From NCBI RefSeq assembly GCF_013111185.1, contig NZ_WVRE01000001.1:806001-870000 (forward strand): a stretch of DNA of 64,000 nt, in the 5' to 3' direction. A program made the translations under genes and the position numbers. The stretch is from Ruegeria sp. HKCCD7303 (lineage in GTDB: Bacteria > Pseudomonadota > Alphaproteobacteria > Rhodobacterales > Rhodobacteraceae). The notes under the pieces are model-generated. The model did no database searches. It saw nothing but the letters and a program-made list of their open reading frames with translations, and was not told the origin of the DNA. Of this stretch, positions 23,540 through 33,318 are shown in pieces; within the stretch, counting starts at the first letter, position 1, and each line of letters opens with the position of its first letter.

Positions 23540-25108
23540 TCAGAGCGCGCGATCCTGCGGGTCCAACGTAACCGACCAGAGTTCGGTATCTGCCCGATCC
23601 ATCAGCCGAACCGTCATCTGTTCGGTCACTCCGTCAATGTCCACCAGACCAAAGAACTGCAGCCCTTCACTTGGAGGCAAGTTCACCCCTTGCCCCTCGG
23701 CGGGTGCTTTGACGAACTTGACCTCAGGACCAAAGGTCCCATCCAACGCGTTTGGACCAAATGTCCCTGCGTGCAGCGGACCCGAAACAAACTCCCAAAA
23801 CGGTTCAAAATCCTGGAATTGTGCTTTGTTAGGGTCGTAGTAGTGCGCGGCAGTGTAGTGGACATCTGCTGTGAACCAGACCGTGTTGGTGATGCCAGCC
23901 GTTTTGATGAAACGCAGCAGGTCCGCGATCTCCAACTCACGCCCCTTGGCCGAACCACTATCGCCGTTCGAGATCGCCTCTGCTCCGGCCTGTTCCTTCC
24001 AGTTGTCCCAGACGATCAATCCGATCGGCATGTCCGAGGCAATCACTTTCCAGGTCGCTTGAGATCCTGCCAGCTCTTGCTTGAGCCATGCCAGTTGTTC
24101 CGCGCCCAGAATGCGGGATTGATCCGTGATTTCATCCTCCATCGACGGGCCGTTCGGTCCACGATAACTGCGCAGGTCCAGGAAGAAGACGTCCAGCATC
24201 GGACCATAGGAAATCTTGCGATACACACGCCCTGGCTCTGCCGGCGTAATGCGCAACGGTGTCATCTCATGGAAAGCACGTCCGGCGCGTGACTGAAGAA
24301 CATGCACCGACTTCTCGGTATACCGGTCGTCTGAAATCAGGTCTTTTGCGTCGGACCAGTTGTTCACAACCTCATGGTCATCCCACTGGAAAAAGGTCGG
24401 ACAAACGGCGTTCATGGCCCGCACATGCTCGTCCATCATGTTGTATTTCCACTGGGCGCGGAACTCGTCCAGTGTTTCGGCCACCTTGCGTTTCTCGTCG
24501 ATCAGGGTTGTGTTCTTCCAGATCAATTGGCCGTCTTTCTCGACCTCATCCTGCATAGGACCGTCGGCATAGACGGTGTCACCGGAATGTATGAAGAAGT
24601 CAGGCTTGTGCTGCGCCATGGTCGCGTAGGTGCGCATACCTTCGTCATCAATACCCCATCCCTGACCGGCCGTATCACCTGACCAGGCAAACCGAATGTT
24701 ACGACGCGAGGTCGGTGCGGTGCGAAATTGCCCAGTAATAGGCTCTGATACGGTGTTGATGTCACTCAGATCAGCGGCGACGAATCGGTAGAAGATGTCT
24801 TGATCCGATGGCAGCCCCTCGACCAGACGTTTCACTGCAAAATCGCTGTTGGGGATGGCATCCATCGGCGGGAGTGTGCGGGCGTCTGCGAAGCTTTCTG
24901 TGGTCGATACTTCCATCATCACGCGAGAGGGACGATCCGTGCGCGTCCAGATCATGCCCGATGTCGTATCGACGTCACCGGACTGAACGCCATGTGTGAA
25001 CACGGGGCGGGATCCGGCGCGGCTGATGGCTGGCATGGCCAGCGAAGCGGCAAAGGCAGTGCTGCCTGCCAGAAACGAACGACGGTTTGGGCGTAAGATC
25101 TTGGTCAT
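23540..25108 (-). CDS. phoD: Alkaline phosphatase, PhoD family
   Basis: A 522-residue Tat-exported phosphodiesterase/phosphatase. The N-terminus (MTKILRPNRRSFLAGS) has the RRSFL twin-arginine motif and sets the start at 25108. The domain has the N-terminal Ig-like segment and the calcineurin-like core (SGDTVYADGP, WDDHEVVNNW, VWFTADVHYTAAHYY) that binds Fe3+ and Ca2+. It releases phosphate from organic phosphates in the periplasm. A three-unit Pho box upstream strongly suggests PhoB control. Confidence 0.94.
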   Translation of the reverse strand: MTKILRPNRRSFLAGSTAFAASLAMPAISRAGSRPVFTHGVQSGDVDTTSGMIWTRTDRPSRVMMEVSTTESFADARTLPPMDAIPNSDFAVKRLVEGLPSDQDIFYRFVAADLSDINTVSEPITGQFRTAPTSRRNIRFAWSGDTAGQGWGIDDEGMRTYATMAQHKPDFFIHSGDTVYADGPMQDEVEKDGQLIWKNTTLIDEKRKVAETLDEFRAQWKYNMMDEHVRAMNAVCPTFFQWDDHEVVNNWSDAKDLISDDRYTEKSVHVLQSRAGRAFHEMTPLRITPAEPGRVYRKISYGPMLDVFFLDLRSYRGPNGPSMEDEITDQSRILGAEQLAWLKQELAGSQATWKVIASDMPIGLIVWDNWKEQAGAEAISNGDSGSAKGRELEIADLLRFIKTAGITNTVWFTADVHYTAAHYYDPNKAQFQDFEPFWEFVSGPLHAGTFGPNALDGTFGPEVKFVKAPAEGQGVNLPPSEGLQFFGLVDIDGVTEQMTVRLMDRADTELWSVTLDPQDRAL

Positions 25109-25201
25109 AGTGAGGCTCTCCTGTCTGGTGATCGATTCTCCGACCACGCGATTGGTGCGCCGATATGAGCCGCCAGTTTGTAAAACCCGCGGCTCAGTTT
25201 C

Positions 25202-25230
25202 TTGACAGTATCATGATGATACCATGACAG
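25202..25230 (-). promoter_or_regulatory. Three-unit Pho box upstream of phoD
   Basis: On the minus strand: CTGTCAT, 4 bases, TCATCAT, 4 bases, CTGTCAA. The outer units match the PhoB 7-bp half-site consensus CTGTCAT (7/7 and 6/7) and all three sit at the canonical 11-bp period. The site lies 94-122 bases before the phoD ATG on its strand. Confidence 0.78.
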
Positions 25231-25245
25231 ATGTGGGTAACGCCG

Positions 25246-25611
25246 TCAGGCTGCGACTTCCTGCTCGGGCGCGCTGAGCGAGATGACCAGCACCACAGCC
25301 GCGCCATTCAGCCAGTAGAACGCCGCATCCAACCCCGAGAACCCCAGAATGCTGGGTGCAAACAGAAAGGTGATGCCAACCAGCAAGTCTACGGCCAAGT
25401 GAACCTTGTAGGGCAAAACCCGCCAGATCCCCAGATGGTGATCGGTCAGAACCGTCAGAACAAAGGCGGCCACCCCGGTCGCAACAGACAACCACAGGGC
25501 CAGCGGATTGGACTGACCCAGCCCCAGAAGGAACGGCAAGGTCATCAGGGCAACGGCGACCGGGTAATCCAGATAGGCGTGGACAGAACGTGTAACAAAA
25601 CGAAGGGACAT
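25246..25611 (-). CDS. Four-helix membrane protein of unknown function
   Basis: A 121-residue protein with four hydrophobic helices (YPVAVALMTLPFLLGL, LWLSVATGVAAFVLTVL, HLAVDLLVGITFLFAPSIL, AAFYWLNGAAVVLVISL) and a helical-hairpin repeat character like the SPW-repeat group of small membrane proteins. It ends 16 bases right of the Pho box of phoD, so it may or may not continue into that transcript. It could be a target of the AraC regulator upstream. No enzymatic motif. Confidence 0.75.
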   Translation of the reverse strand: MSLRFVTRSVHAYLDYPVAVALMTLPFLLGLGQSNPLALWLSVATGVAAFVLTVLTDHHLGIWRVLPYKVHLAVDLLVGITFLFAPSILGFSGLDAAFYWLNGAAVVLVISLSAPEQEVAA

Positions 25612-25722
25612 AAGGTTTTCCTTTCCTCAACCAGTGATGAAAGGAAGTTAATCTGGTGATCCCGGACGCTGAATTCCTGAGCGTTTACGATATAATGCAG
25701 ATCGTTCAAAATTAGCGGAGTA

Positions 25723-26673
25723 TCAGTGCATCGCCCTGTACGCAGCCGGTGACAGGCCAACCTGTTTTTTGAATACACGCGAGAACGCGGCTTCCGAGGC
25801 GTATCCGACTTCGGCTGCCGCGTCCGCCACGTTCCAGCGCGCCTCGGTCAGACCATGGCAGGCGATCTGCATCCTCCAGTCTGTGAGGTATTGCATCGGC
25901 GTCGTTCCCATTTTCTCGGCAAAAAGCTGAGCAAAGGCAGTGCGAGACATACCGGCCTCTCGCGCCAAAGATGCGACGCTCCAATCCTCAGCCGGGGCTT
26001 GATGGAACGCGGTCAGCGCCCGCGAAATGCGCAAATCGGCAAACCCGGCCAAAGCCGAATCCTGCGGACTCTGGCGTTCCAGATAGGCCCGGATTGCCTG
26101 CGCGAACAGAACTTCGGACAATTTCATCGCGATCAGGTCGCCGCCAATTTTCGCGCCAGAAACCTCGGAACCAATCATACGCAGAGTCGATTCCATCCAG
26201 GCCCCGGCTTCTTCGCCGTAGTTTTCGATAAGGATGTAGGGCGGCAGACGGTCGATCAGCATGTGCCCAGTGCCCTTCCGCCCGGCAGGACCTGTGAAAG
26301 AAAAGTGACCGCAGATCAGCTGCGTATCTCGGTCTTCGTCAGAGCCACCGTATACCAGCACACCGTCGCCTGTGTAGCCAGCCACCTCAAGCACCTCTTC
26401 CAAAGGCAACGCATCCAAAGGCTTGACCTCGGCACAGAGCAACGCGTGCGGCGCACCGTGGGGAATCAGGATCAAGTCACCCTGTCGCAGCCTCAGTGTC
26501 TCGCCAGTCGTTGAGACATGCACCTTAAGCTCACCACGCTGCACAAAATGAAACCGCGCGACGTTTTCATAGCCCGGCACCTGAATGCCGAAGGGCGGTG
26601 TGAACGATGTGCGAAAGTAGAATGTGCCACGCAGGGACAGGCGCGTGAGAATATCGCTGAGAAGATCTAACAT
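25723..26673 (-). CDS. AraC-family regulator with cupin sensor
   Basis: A 316-residue regulator from ATG 26673 (MLDLLSDILTRLSLRG). The N-terminal cupin-like sensor (LRGTFYFRTSF, ARFHFVQRGELKV, LRQGDLILIPHGAPHALLC) is of the Cupin_6 type. The C-terminal 100 residues hold two helix-turn-helix motifs (SVASLAREAGMSRTAFAQLF and VADAAAEVGYASEAAFSRVFKK). It precedes the four-helix membrane gene on the same strand by 111 bases, a possible target. The effector is unknown. Confidence 0.93.
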   Translation of the reverse strand: MLDLLSDILTRLSLRGTFYFRTSFTPPFGIQVPGYENVARFHFVQRGELKVHVSTTGETLRLRQGDLILIPHGAPHALLCAEVKPLDALPLEEVLEVAGYTGDGVLVYGGSDEDRDTQLICGHFSFTGPAGRKGTGHMLIDRLPPYILIENYGEEAGAWMESTLRMIGSEVSGAKIGGDLIAMKLSEVLFAQAIRAYLERQSPQDSALAGFADLRISRALTAFHQAPAEDWSVASLAREAGMSRTAFAQLFAEKMGTTPMQYLTDWRMQIACHGLTEARWNVADAAAEVGYASEAAFSRVFKKQVGLSPAAYRAMH

Positions 26674-26755
26674 GCGCCAAAAATACGCTTTCCATACAAG
26701 CCGTCCAGATTGCTGGACGCATTGCATGGATATTTGCACTTTCTGCAATGAAAAA

Positions 26756-26773
26756 CCCCCGCCGGAGCGGGGG
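26756..26773 (-). terminator. Terminator of ilvE
   Basis: CCCCCGC-CGGA-GCGGGGG stem 8 bases beyond the ilvE stop, followed on the minus strand by TTTTTC. Confidence 0.85.
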
Positions 26774-26781
26774 GCTGAAGC

Positions 26782-27648
26782 TTACGAGCGGACCAGCTTT
26801 TCGTAGTCTTCCGCAATCTCGCGGGTCAGGTCGCCCACCTCGAATGTGTACTCCCCAATCTGCCCGACCGGAGTAACCTCAGCTGCGGTACCGGTCAGCC
26901 AGCATTGTTCGAAATCGGCCATTTCCTCGGGCTTAATACGGCGCTCATGCACGGTGATGCCTTTGTCTTTCAACATCTGGATCACCGTCTGGCGCGTGAT
27001 GCCGTTCAAAAAGCAATCGGCCAGCGGCGTGTGAACCTCTCCATCTTTGACGAAAAAGACATTCGCGCCGGTCGCTTCAGCCACATATCCACGCCAGTCC
27101 ATGAACAAGGCATCCGAGCAGCCTTTGGCTTCGGCTTTGTGTTTCGAGATGGTGCAGATCATGTAAAGGCCTGCGGCCTTGGCGTGAACCGGGATGGTTT
27201 CAGGGCTGGGGCGTTTCCATTCGGCAATGTCCAGCTTAGCGCCCTGCATTTTCGCGTCGCCGTAATAAGCACCCCAGGGCCAGACCGCGACGGCCATGCG
27301 CACCGGATTCTTGGCGGACGCCACGCCCATATCTTCGCCCGAGCCGCGCCAGACCAGAGCACGCACATAGGCGTCTTGCAGGCCGCTGGCTTTCAGCGCC
27401 TCTTCCTTCGCAGCTTCAATTTCGTCGACCGAATAGGGCATCGGCATATCCAGCGCCTCGGCCGATGCGATCAGTCGCTCGGAGTGCTCCCGGCTTTTGA
27501 AGATCTTGCCGTTATATGCGCGCTCGCCTTCAAACACGGACGAGGCATAGTGCATGGCGTGGGTCAGAATATGGACATTGGCCTCACGCCAGGGCACCAG
27601 CTTGCCATCCATCCAAATGGTACCATCACGATCATCATACCCCGCCAT
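26782..27648 (-). CDS. ilvE: Branched-chain amino acid aminotransferase
   Basis: A 288-residue class IV PLP aminotransferase. The N-terminus WMDGKLVPWREANVHILTHAMHYASSVFEGERAYNG (short quotes of family blocks: 'VHILTHAMHYAS', 'VFEGERAY') and the GCSDALFMDWRGYVAEATGANVFF region are typical of IlvE. The PLP lysine is in the ISKHKAEAKG region. It transfers amino groups to the keto acids of valine, leucine and isoleucine. A strong AGGAGG lies before the ATG. It is divergent from petP. Confidence 0.95.
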   Translation of the reverse strand: MAGYDDRDGTIWMDGKLVPWREANVHILTHAMHYASSVFEGERAYNGKIFKSREHSERLIASAEALDMPMPYSVDEIEAAKEEALKASGLQDAYVRALVWRGSGEDMGVASAKNPVRMAVAVWPWGAYYGDAKMQGAKLDIAEWKRPSPETIPVHAKAAGLYMICTISKHKAEAKGCSDALFMDWRGYVAEATGANVFFVKDGEVHTPLADCFLNGITRQTVIQMLKDKGITVHERRIKPEEMADFEQCWLTGTAAEVTPVGQIGEYTFEVGDLTREIAEDYEKLVRS

Positions 27649-27806
27649 GCGAAACCTCCTGAACCGGGTGAATTTTCGATTATTGCGCCAATTAAGTCCG
27701 ATACGGACATATTATTGCGCAAAAACTGCGATTCGATACCGCTCTACCCTTGGAATGTCAATAACGCTGACATAAACTCGGCCCCGAGTAACGAATGAGG
27801 CGCACC

Positions 27807-28319
27807 ATGTCCGACATCCGCCCGGCCCCGCGTTATGGGGGCGAAAGCCTGTTGTTTTTGACCGATGAGCAATTACGGCAGGGGATTGAGGCCATGTTTT
27901 TCGCCTATCGCGGCTTTACTGCGGACCCTGATCGCATCCTAACCGAAATGGCATATGGCCGCGCCCACCATCGGGCAATCCATTTCATCAACCGTGCACC
28001 GGGGACTACGGTCAACAACTTGTTAGCGATCCTTGGTGTCACAAAACAGTCTCTAAACAGGGTTTTACGAACCTTGATCGAGGATGGGCTGGTGGAAAGC
28101 CGTGTCGGCACGGTGGACAAACGCGAACGCCACCTATTTCTGACTGAGAAGGGGCAAGCTCTGGAGACGACGTTGTCAGATGCGCAACGCTCTAGGATGC
28201 GCGCCGCTTACAAGGATGCCGGTCCCGAAGCTGTGGCCGGATTTCGCAAAGTGCTTGAAGCAATGATGGATGCTGATATGCGTCATGCTTATACGAAACT
28301 TCGGGATACGACCTCATGA
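27807..28319 (+). CDS. petP: MarR-family regulator PetP
   Basis: A 170-residue MarR-type winged-helix protein (RAPGTTVNNLLAILGVTKQSLNRVL as recognition region; wing at RVGTVDKRERHLFLT). It overlaps the following OmpR-type response regulator by 4 bases (ATGA). This MarR/OmpR pair matches petP-petR of Rhodobacter capsulatus, where both are needed for petABC expression and growth. Here the pair is divergent from ilvE and about 11 kb from petABC. No cognate histidine kinase lies nearby. ATG 27807 fits better than one 12 bases earlier. Confidence 0.9.
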   Translation: MSDIRPAPRYGGESLLFLTDEQLRQGIEAMFFAYRGFTADPDRILTEMAYGRAHHRAIHFINRAPGTTVNNLLAILGVTKQSLNRVLRTLIEDGLVESRVGTVDKRERHLFLTEKGQALETTLSDAQRSRMRAAYKDAGPEAVAGFRKVLEAMMDADMRHAYTKLRDTTS

Positions 28320-29017
28320 GCGATATGGACGCCCATCTGCTGATTGTTGACGATGACGAACGCATTCGCGATCTGCTCAAGAAATTCCTGATGCGAAACG
28401 GGTTCTTGGTCACTGCAGCTCGGGATGCTGCCCATGCGCGGCGGGTCTTGTCAGGGCTGGATTTCGACATGATTGTCATGGATGTCATGATGCCGGGCGA
28501 AGATGGTGTCAGTCTGACAAAATCGCTGCGTGAGACGCACAGCACTCCCATCCTGCTTCTAACCGCCAAAGGGGAAACCGAACACCGGATTGCAGGGCTT
28601 GAGGCCGGGGCAGATGACTATCTGGCGAAACCCTTCGAGCCAAAAGAGCTGCTGCTGCGGATCAACGCAATTCTACGCAGGATGCCGGAAACGCCAGCCG
28701 AGGAAACAGCCGCGAAGATCCTGTACCTCGGCCCGATCCGATATGACATCGAGCGGGGAGAGATGTGGCAGGGCGAAGATCCCGTGCGCCTGACCGCAAC
28801 GGAAAGCCAGTTGATGAAGATCTTCTCGGCCCAGCCCGGCGAACCGATCAGCCGCGCAAAACTGGTAGAGGATCTTGGGCGCGACAAAGGCCAAGCGCAG
28901 GAACGTGCAGTGGACGTGCAGATCACGCGCCTGCGGCGCAAGATCGAGCAAGACCCGAAACAGCCCAGATATCTGCAAACCGTCCGCGGCGCAGGCTATA
29001 TGCTGGCACCGGATTAA
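28316..29017 (+). CDS. petR: Response regulator PetR (OmpR/PhoB family)
   Basis: A 233-residue regulator. The receiver domain (1-120) has the acidic pair DDDE (12-15), phospho-acceptor Asp56 (VMDVMMPGEDG), Thr and Lys switch residues (LLLTAKGE, YLAKPFEP). The C-terminal winged helix (about 140-233) ends with VQITRLRRKIEQDPKQPRYL and TVRGAGYML. The start overlaps petP (ATGA). It is expected to activate respiratory genes such as petABC together with PetP, based on the R. capsulatus work. Confidence 0.93.
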   Translation: MSDMDAHLLIVDDDERIRDLLKKFLMRNGFLVTAARDAAHARRVLSGLDFDMIVMDVMMPGEDGVSLTKSLRETHSTPILLLTAKGETEHRIAGLEAGADDYLAKPFEPKELLLRINAILRRMPETPAEETAAKILYLGPIRYDIERGEMWQGEDPVRLTATESQLMKIFSAQPGEPISRAKLVEDLGRDKGQAQERAVDVQITRLRRKIEQDPKQPRYLQTVRGAGYMLAPD

Positions 29018-29053
29018 GCGTGCCGCTGTGCGGCGGTTTTGTGCCTTCGGCGA

Positions 29054-29074
29054 AGGTATTTGTAGCCAGATGAA
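29054..29074 (-). repeat. Leader of the intergenic hairpin repeat, copy 3
   Basis: On the minus strand the 21 bases match the leader at 13680-13700 at 19 of 21 positions (CATCTGGCT ... AAATACCT). They are followed by a CCTTCGCCGAAGG hairpin and a GCCGC/GCGGC hairpin (about 29019-29031), the same two-hairpin plan after the petR gene. Confidence 0.6.
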
Positions 29075-29086
29075 CAGGGGACCCCG

Positions 29087-30013
29087 ATGACAACTGCCCT
29101 TTTGACCCATGCTGATTGCCTGGGCCATATCACGCCTGAGGGTCACCCCGAACGGGTGGCGCGGTTGGAGCATGTTCTGCACGCCCTGGAAGGGTTGGAA
29201 CTGAAACGGATGACCGCTCCGTTGGCGGCTGATGACGATCTGCTTCGGGTGCATCCGGAAGGTTACATTCGCGATATTCGATCCACGCGCCCGTCAGATG
29301 GGTTTGCGCAGATTGACGGGGATACGTTCATGTCGCCGGGCTCGGTGGACGCAGCCTATCGAGCCGCAGGCGCAGTGGTGCGAGCGGTCGATCTGGTACT
29401 GAGCGGAGACGTAACGAATGCGTTCTGCGCCATTCGCCCGCCGGGGCATCATGCGGAAACAGACACTGCAATGGGGTTTTGCCTGTTTGGCAATGCGGCC
29501 TTGGCGGCGAAACATGCGCTGGACCATCACGGGCTTAGCCGCGTTGCCGTTGTTGATTTTGACGTTCATCACGGCAATGGAACACAGGATTTGCTGTGGG
29601 ACGAAGCGCGTGCCCTGGTGATCACCAGCCAGCAGATGCCCCTTTGGCCCGGTTCGGGACGCCCGGATGAGACAGGGGTTCACGACACGGTTCTTAATAT
29701 CCCGCTGGCTCCGGGCAGCGGTGGGGCTGACATGCGCGCAGCGTACGAGTCCCAGGCGTTTCCGCGCCTGCGGGCGTTCAACCCCGATCTGATCATCATT
29801 TCCGCCGGGTTTGACGCCCATCAGGACGACCCGCTGGCCAATCTGAACTGGTCCACTGGCGACTTTGCCTGGATCACAGCCGAGCTGTGCAAAATCGCCG
29901 ATGAGGTTTGTGACGGTCGTATCGTCTCGACTCTGGAAGGCGGGTATGATCTGAACGCATTGGCCGCGGCCACACGCGCCCATGTGGAAGAATTGATGAA
30001 GGCAGCACCATGA
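29087..30013 (+). CDS. Histone deacetylase family protein
   Basis: A 308-residue arginase/deacetylase-fold enzyme. The zinc site residues are visible (VVDFDVHHGNGTQ, SAGFDAHQDDPLA) along with the His-His charge relay (RPPGHHAETDTAMGFCLFGN). It probably removes acetyl groups from acetylated polyamines or proteins. It overlaps xseB by 4 bases and heads the HDAC-xseB-ispA-dxs cluster common in Rhodobacterales. Confidence 0.95.
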   Translation: MTTALLTHADCLGHITPEGHPERVARLEHVLHALEGLELKRMTAPLAADDDLLRVHPEGYIRDIRSTRPSDGFAQIDGDTFMSPGSVDAAYRAAGAVVRAVDLVLSGDVTNAFCAIRPPGHHAETDTAMGFCLFGNAALAAKHALDHHGLSRVAVVDFDVHHGNGTQDLLWDEARALVITSQQMPLWPGSGRPDETGVHDTVLNIPLAPGSGGADMRAAYESQAFPRLRAFNPDLIIISAGFDAHQDDPLANLNWSTGDFAWITAELCKIADEVCDGRIVSTLEGGYDLNALAAATRAHVEELMKAAP

Positions 30014-30252
30014 CCGATACCCCAGTTGAGCAGATGACATTCGAGCTGGCCATGAAAGAGCTTGAAGCCGTTGTGGGCCAGCTTGAACGCGGCGACGTGG
30101 CATTGGATCAATCGATCGCGCTGTATGAACGCGGTGCGGCCCTGAAGAAACGGTGCGAGGACGAGTTGAAGCGGGCTGAAGAGAAAGTGGCCGCGATCAC
30201 TCTGGATGCCACAGGGCAACCCACCGGGACCACATCTGTCGACGGTCAGTAA
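30010..30252 (+). CDS. xseB: Exodeoxyribonuclease VII small subunit
   Basis: An 80-residue helical subunit (MTFELAMKELEAVVGQLERG, DVALDQSIALYERGAALKKRCEDEL) that coats the catalytic XseA. The family pattern FExALxELExIVxxLExG is intact. It is coupled to the HDAC gene (ATGA overlap) and directly abuts ispA with no gap. xseA is not in this window. Confidence 0.96.
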   Translation: MTDTPVEQMTFELAMKELEAVVGQLERGDVALDQSIALYERGAALKKRCEDELKRAEEKVAAITLDATGQPTGTTSVDGQ

Positions 30253-31119
30253 ATGTTTCGCGAAAGACTGGCGCAGGATGCAGCGCGCATTCAGGCGCAT
30301 TTTGACCTGGTTCTAGGCGCACTGGACGATGTCGACGTAACGCGGGCCATGGCCTATGCCACGCAAGGTGGTAAACGGTTGCGCGGGTTTTTGGTGCGGG
30401 AAAGCGCGCGCTTGCATGACGTGGATGAGGCCCGCTCGATCTGGCCCGCAACGGGGATCGAAGCGCTGCACGCTTATTCTTTGGTCCATGATGACCTGCC
30501 CTGCATGGATGATGATGATTTGCGCCGAGGGCGGCCCACCGTTCATGTGAAATGGAACGAAGGGACCGGGGTGTTGGCCGGTGATGCGTTGCAGACCTTA
30601 GCATTTGAACTGTGCACTCGGCCCGAAGTTGGCGATGCCCAAACGCGTGCAGAATTGGCTCTGACTCTGGCCCAAGCCAGCGGGGCGCAAGGCATGGTTC
30701 TGGGTCAGGCGCTGGATATCGCAGCCGAAACAGCGGCCACGCCTTTGACACTGGAACAAATCACCCGGTTGCAGGCGGGCAAGACAGGTGCGTTGATCGA
30801 ATGGTCTGCTTGTGCGGGTGCGCGGCTGGCGCAAGCCGATCCGACCCCTCTGCGCGATTATGCGCAGGCTCTTGGGCTTGCCTTTCAAATTGCTGATGAC
30901 ATCTTGGATGTAGAAGGCGATGTGGAAAAGGCAGGAAAACGGCTGCAGAAAGACGCAGATGCGGGCAAGGCAACCTTTGTTTCGCTTTTGGGTCTTGAGG
31001 CGGCCAAAACCCGCGCGACAGATCTGGTTGAAACGGCCTGTGCTGCGTTGGACGGGTACGGTGCGTCAGCAGAAACCTTGAAGGACGCCGCCCGCTTCGT
31101 TATTGCCCGGGACAGCTAA
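30253..31119 (+). CDS. ispA: Farnesyl diphosphate synthase
   Basis: A 288-residue trans-prenyltransferase. The first Asp-rich motif [16 protein letters not shown] and second motif [13 protein letters not shown] bind diphosphate via Mg2+. The residue pattern before the first motif ([11 protein letters not shown]) is of the short-chain IspA type. It makes C15 diphosphate for quinone, hopanoid and carotenoid pathways. Placement right before dxs couples first-step and chain-elongation genes. Confidence 0.94.
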   Translation: MFRERLAQDAARIQAHFDLVLGALDDVDVTRAMAYATQGGKRLRGFLVRESARLHDVDEARSIWPATGIEALHAYSLVHDDLPCMDDDDLRRGRPTVHVKWNEGTGVLAGDALQTLAFELCTRPEVGDAQTRAELALTLAQASGAQGMVLGQALDIAAETAATPLTLEQITRLQAGKTGALIEWSACAGARLAQADPTPLRDYAQALGLAFQIADDILDVEGDVEKAGKRLQKDADAGKATFVSLLGLEAAKTRATDLVETACAALDGYGASAETLKDAARFVIARDS

Positions 31120-31132
31120 GCCAGGAATTCCA

Positions 31133-33061
31133 ATGTCTGACCGCCCGAACACGCCCCTGCTGGACCTTGTGAACCGCCCTGCGGATCTCAAGCAGTTTTC
31201 GGACGCGCAGCTGCATCAGGTGGCACAGGAATTGCGTTCCGAGACAATATCGGCCGTGTCCGTGACGGGCGGGCACCTTGGGGCTGGTCTGGGTGTGGTC
31301 GAGCTGACCACGGCGCTGCATGCCGTGTTTGACACGCCACGCGACAAGATCATCTGGGACGTGGGTCATCAGTGCTATCCGCACAAGATCCTGACCGAGC
31401 GGCGCGATCGTATTCGCACATTGCGGATGAAGGATGGTTTGAGTGGTTTTACGAAACGCAGCGAAAGCCCCTATGATCCGTTCGGCGCAGCTCATTCCAG
31501 TACCTCGATCAGTGCAGCACTTGGTTTTGCCGTGGCGCGCGATCTGGGTGGTGTCACACCCGAGGGTTTGGGCGATGCGATTGCTGTGATCGGCGATGGC
31601 TCAATGTCTGCAGGCATGGCATTTGAAGCGATGAACAATGCGGGCCATCTGGGCAAGCGATTGATCGTCATTCTGAACGACAACGAGATGAGCATTGCGC
31701 CACCGGTGGGCGCCTTGTCCAACTATCTGTCCCGTATCTATGCGGAAGAGCCGTTCCACGATCTTAAAGCCGCCGCAAAAGGCGCGGTTTCGCTGCTGCC
31801 CGAGCCCTTCCGCGAAGGGGCCAAACGCGCCAAGGAAATGCTGAAAGGTATGGCCGTCGGCGGCACGCTGTTCGAAGAGCTTGGTTTTTCTTACCTAGGC
31901 CCCATAGACGGACATGATCTGGACCAGTTGCTGCCGGTGTTGCGGACCGTCAAGGCACGAGCGACCGGCCCGATCCTGATTCACGTTCTGACCAAGAAGG
32001 GCAAAGGCTATGCACCCGCAGAGCAAGCCCGAGACAAAGGACACGCAACAGCCAAGTTCGACGTCGTGACAGGCGAACAGAAGAAAGCACCTTCCAACGC
32101 GCCCTCTTACACGTCCGTCTTTGGCAAAACCTTGGTGGATGAAGCTGCGCGAGACGACAAGATCGTTGCCGTGACCGCCGCCATGCCGGACGGTACCGGC
32201 CTGAACCTGTTTGCCGAACGCTACCCGTCGCGCTGTTTCGATGTTGCGATCGCCGAGCAGCACGGGGTGACGTTTTCTGCCGCGCTTGCTGCGGGTGGGA
32301 TGAAACCGTTCTGCGCCATGTATTCAACCTTCCTTCAGCGCGGGTATGATCAGGTGGTGCACGATGTCGCGATCCAGCGTCTGCCCGTCCGCTTCGCGAT
32401 TGACCGCGCAGGTCTGGTGGGTGCCGACGGAGCCACCCATGCCGGATCGTTCGATATTGCGTATTTGGCCAACCTGCCGGGCATGGTTGTCATGGCCGCC
32501 GCAGACGAAGCTGAACTGATGCACATGGTGGCAACCGCTGTTGCACATGACGAAGGGCCGATTGCGTTCCGCTACCCGCGTGGTGAAGGCGTTGGCGTCG
32601 ACTTGCCGGAACGCGGTGAGGTGCTTGAGATCGGCAAAGGCCGCGTGATCCAGAAGGGCGCGCGCGTGGCACTACTTTCGTTCGGTACCCGATTGTCTGA
32701 GGTGCAGAAAGCCGCCGAATCCCTTGCGGGCAAAGGCATCAATCCAACCATTGCCGACGCCCGCTTTGCCAAACCTTTGGACCGCGACCTGATCCTGGAC
32801 CTGGCAGCAAACCACGAGGCTCTGATCACCATCGAAGAAGGCGCGATTGGCGGTTTTGGCAGCCATGTCGCACAGTTTTTGGCCGAGGAAGGCGTTTTTG
32901 ATCAAGGGCTGAAATACCGTTCGATGGTCTTGCCCGATACGTTCATCGATCAGGCCAGCCCAACGGACATGTATGCCGTGGCCGGCATGAACGCCGAACA
33001 GATCGAAGCCAAAGTTTTGGACGTTCTGGGCGTTGCATCAATAGGGGAAAAGCGCGCCTGA
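31133..33061 (+). CDS. dxs: 1-deoxy-D-xylulose-5-phosphate synthase
   Basis: A 642-residue thiamine diphosphate enzyme that condenses pyruvate with glyceraldehyde 3-phosphate, the entry step of the MEP isoprenoid pathway. The ThDP motif ([20 protein letters not shown] and NDNEMSI), HGHDL-type linker ([14 protein letters not shown]) and transketolase central motif ([15 protein letters not shown]) are clear. The start at 31133 ([11 protein letters not shown]) follows CCAGGAAT; a start 30 bases earlier would overlap ispA. It ends the cluster. Confidence 0.97.
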   Translation: MSDRPNTPLLDLVNRPADLKQFSDAQLHQVAQELRSETISAVSVTGGHLGAGLGVVELTTALHAVFDTPRDKIIWDVGHQCYPHKILTERRDRIRTLRMKDGLSGFTKRSESPYDPFGAAHSSTSISAALGFAVARDLGGVTPEGLGDAIAVIGDGSMSAGMAFEAMNNAGHLGKRLIVILNDNEMSIAPPVGALSNYLSRIYAEEPFHDLKAAAKGAVSLLPEPFREGAKRAKEMLKGMAVGGTLFEELGFSYLGPIDGHDLDQLLPVLRTVKARATGPILIHVLTKKGKGYAPAEQARDKGHATAKFDVVTGEQKKAPSNAPSYTSVFGKTLVDEAARDDKIVAVTAAMPDGTGLNLFAERYPSRCFDVAIAEQHGVTFSAALAAGGMKPFCAMYSTFLQRGYDQVVHDVAIQRLPVRFAIDRAGLVGADGATHAGSFDIAYLANLPGMVVMAAADEAELMHMVATAVAHDEGPIAFRYPRGEGVGVDLPERGEVLEIGKGRVIQKGARVALLSFGTRLSEVQKAAESLAGKGINPTIADARFAKPLDRDLILDLAANHEALITIEEGAIGGFGSHVAQFLAEEGVFDQGLKYRSMVLPDTFIDQASPTDMYAVAGMNAEQIEAKVLDVLGVASIGEKRA

Positions 33062-33318
33062 GCTGCGCGCATCGGTCTGGTGACTTCCTCCGGCGCACTT
33101 GGGATGCCTGTGATGAGGATTTTGTTCGCTTTAAATGTTCTTAGTGGAAGGAGTATGGGCGTTCCCGTTTCGGCAGCCGAAATTGCTTTGCTGCACAAAA
33201 ACAAACCTAAGCCGTACCATATCGGATACAGGCGCTAGAAAAGCAGCTTTATCCTCTTCGTTGTCAGTACAAAAAATGTGTGCCGCCGTTCGACTATCGC
33301 AGACGCCTTACCGTTAAA

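Noticed and set aside
26905..27798. 297-codon ORF on the + strand opposite ilvE
   Set aside because: Entirely antisense to ilvE, no domain and no ribosome binding site.
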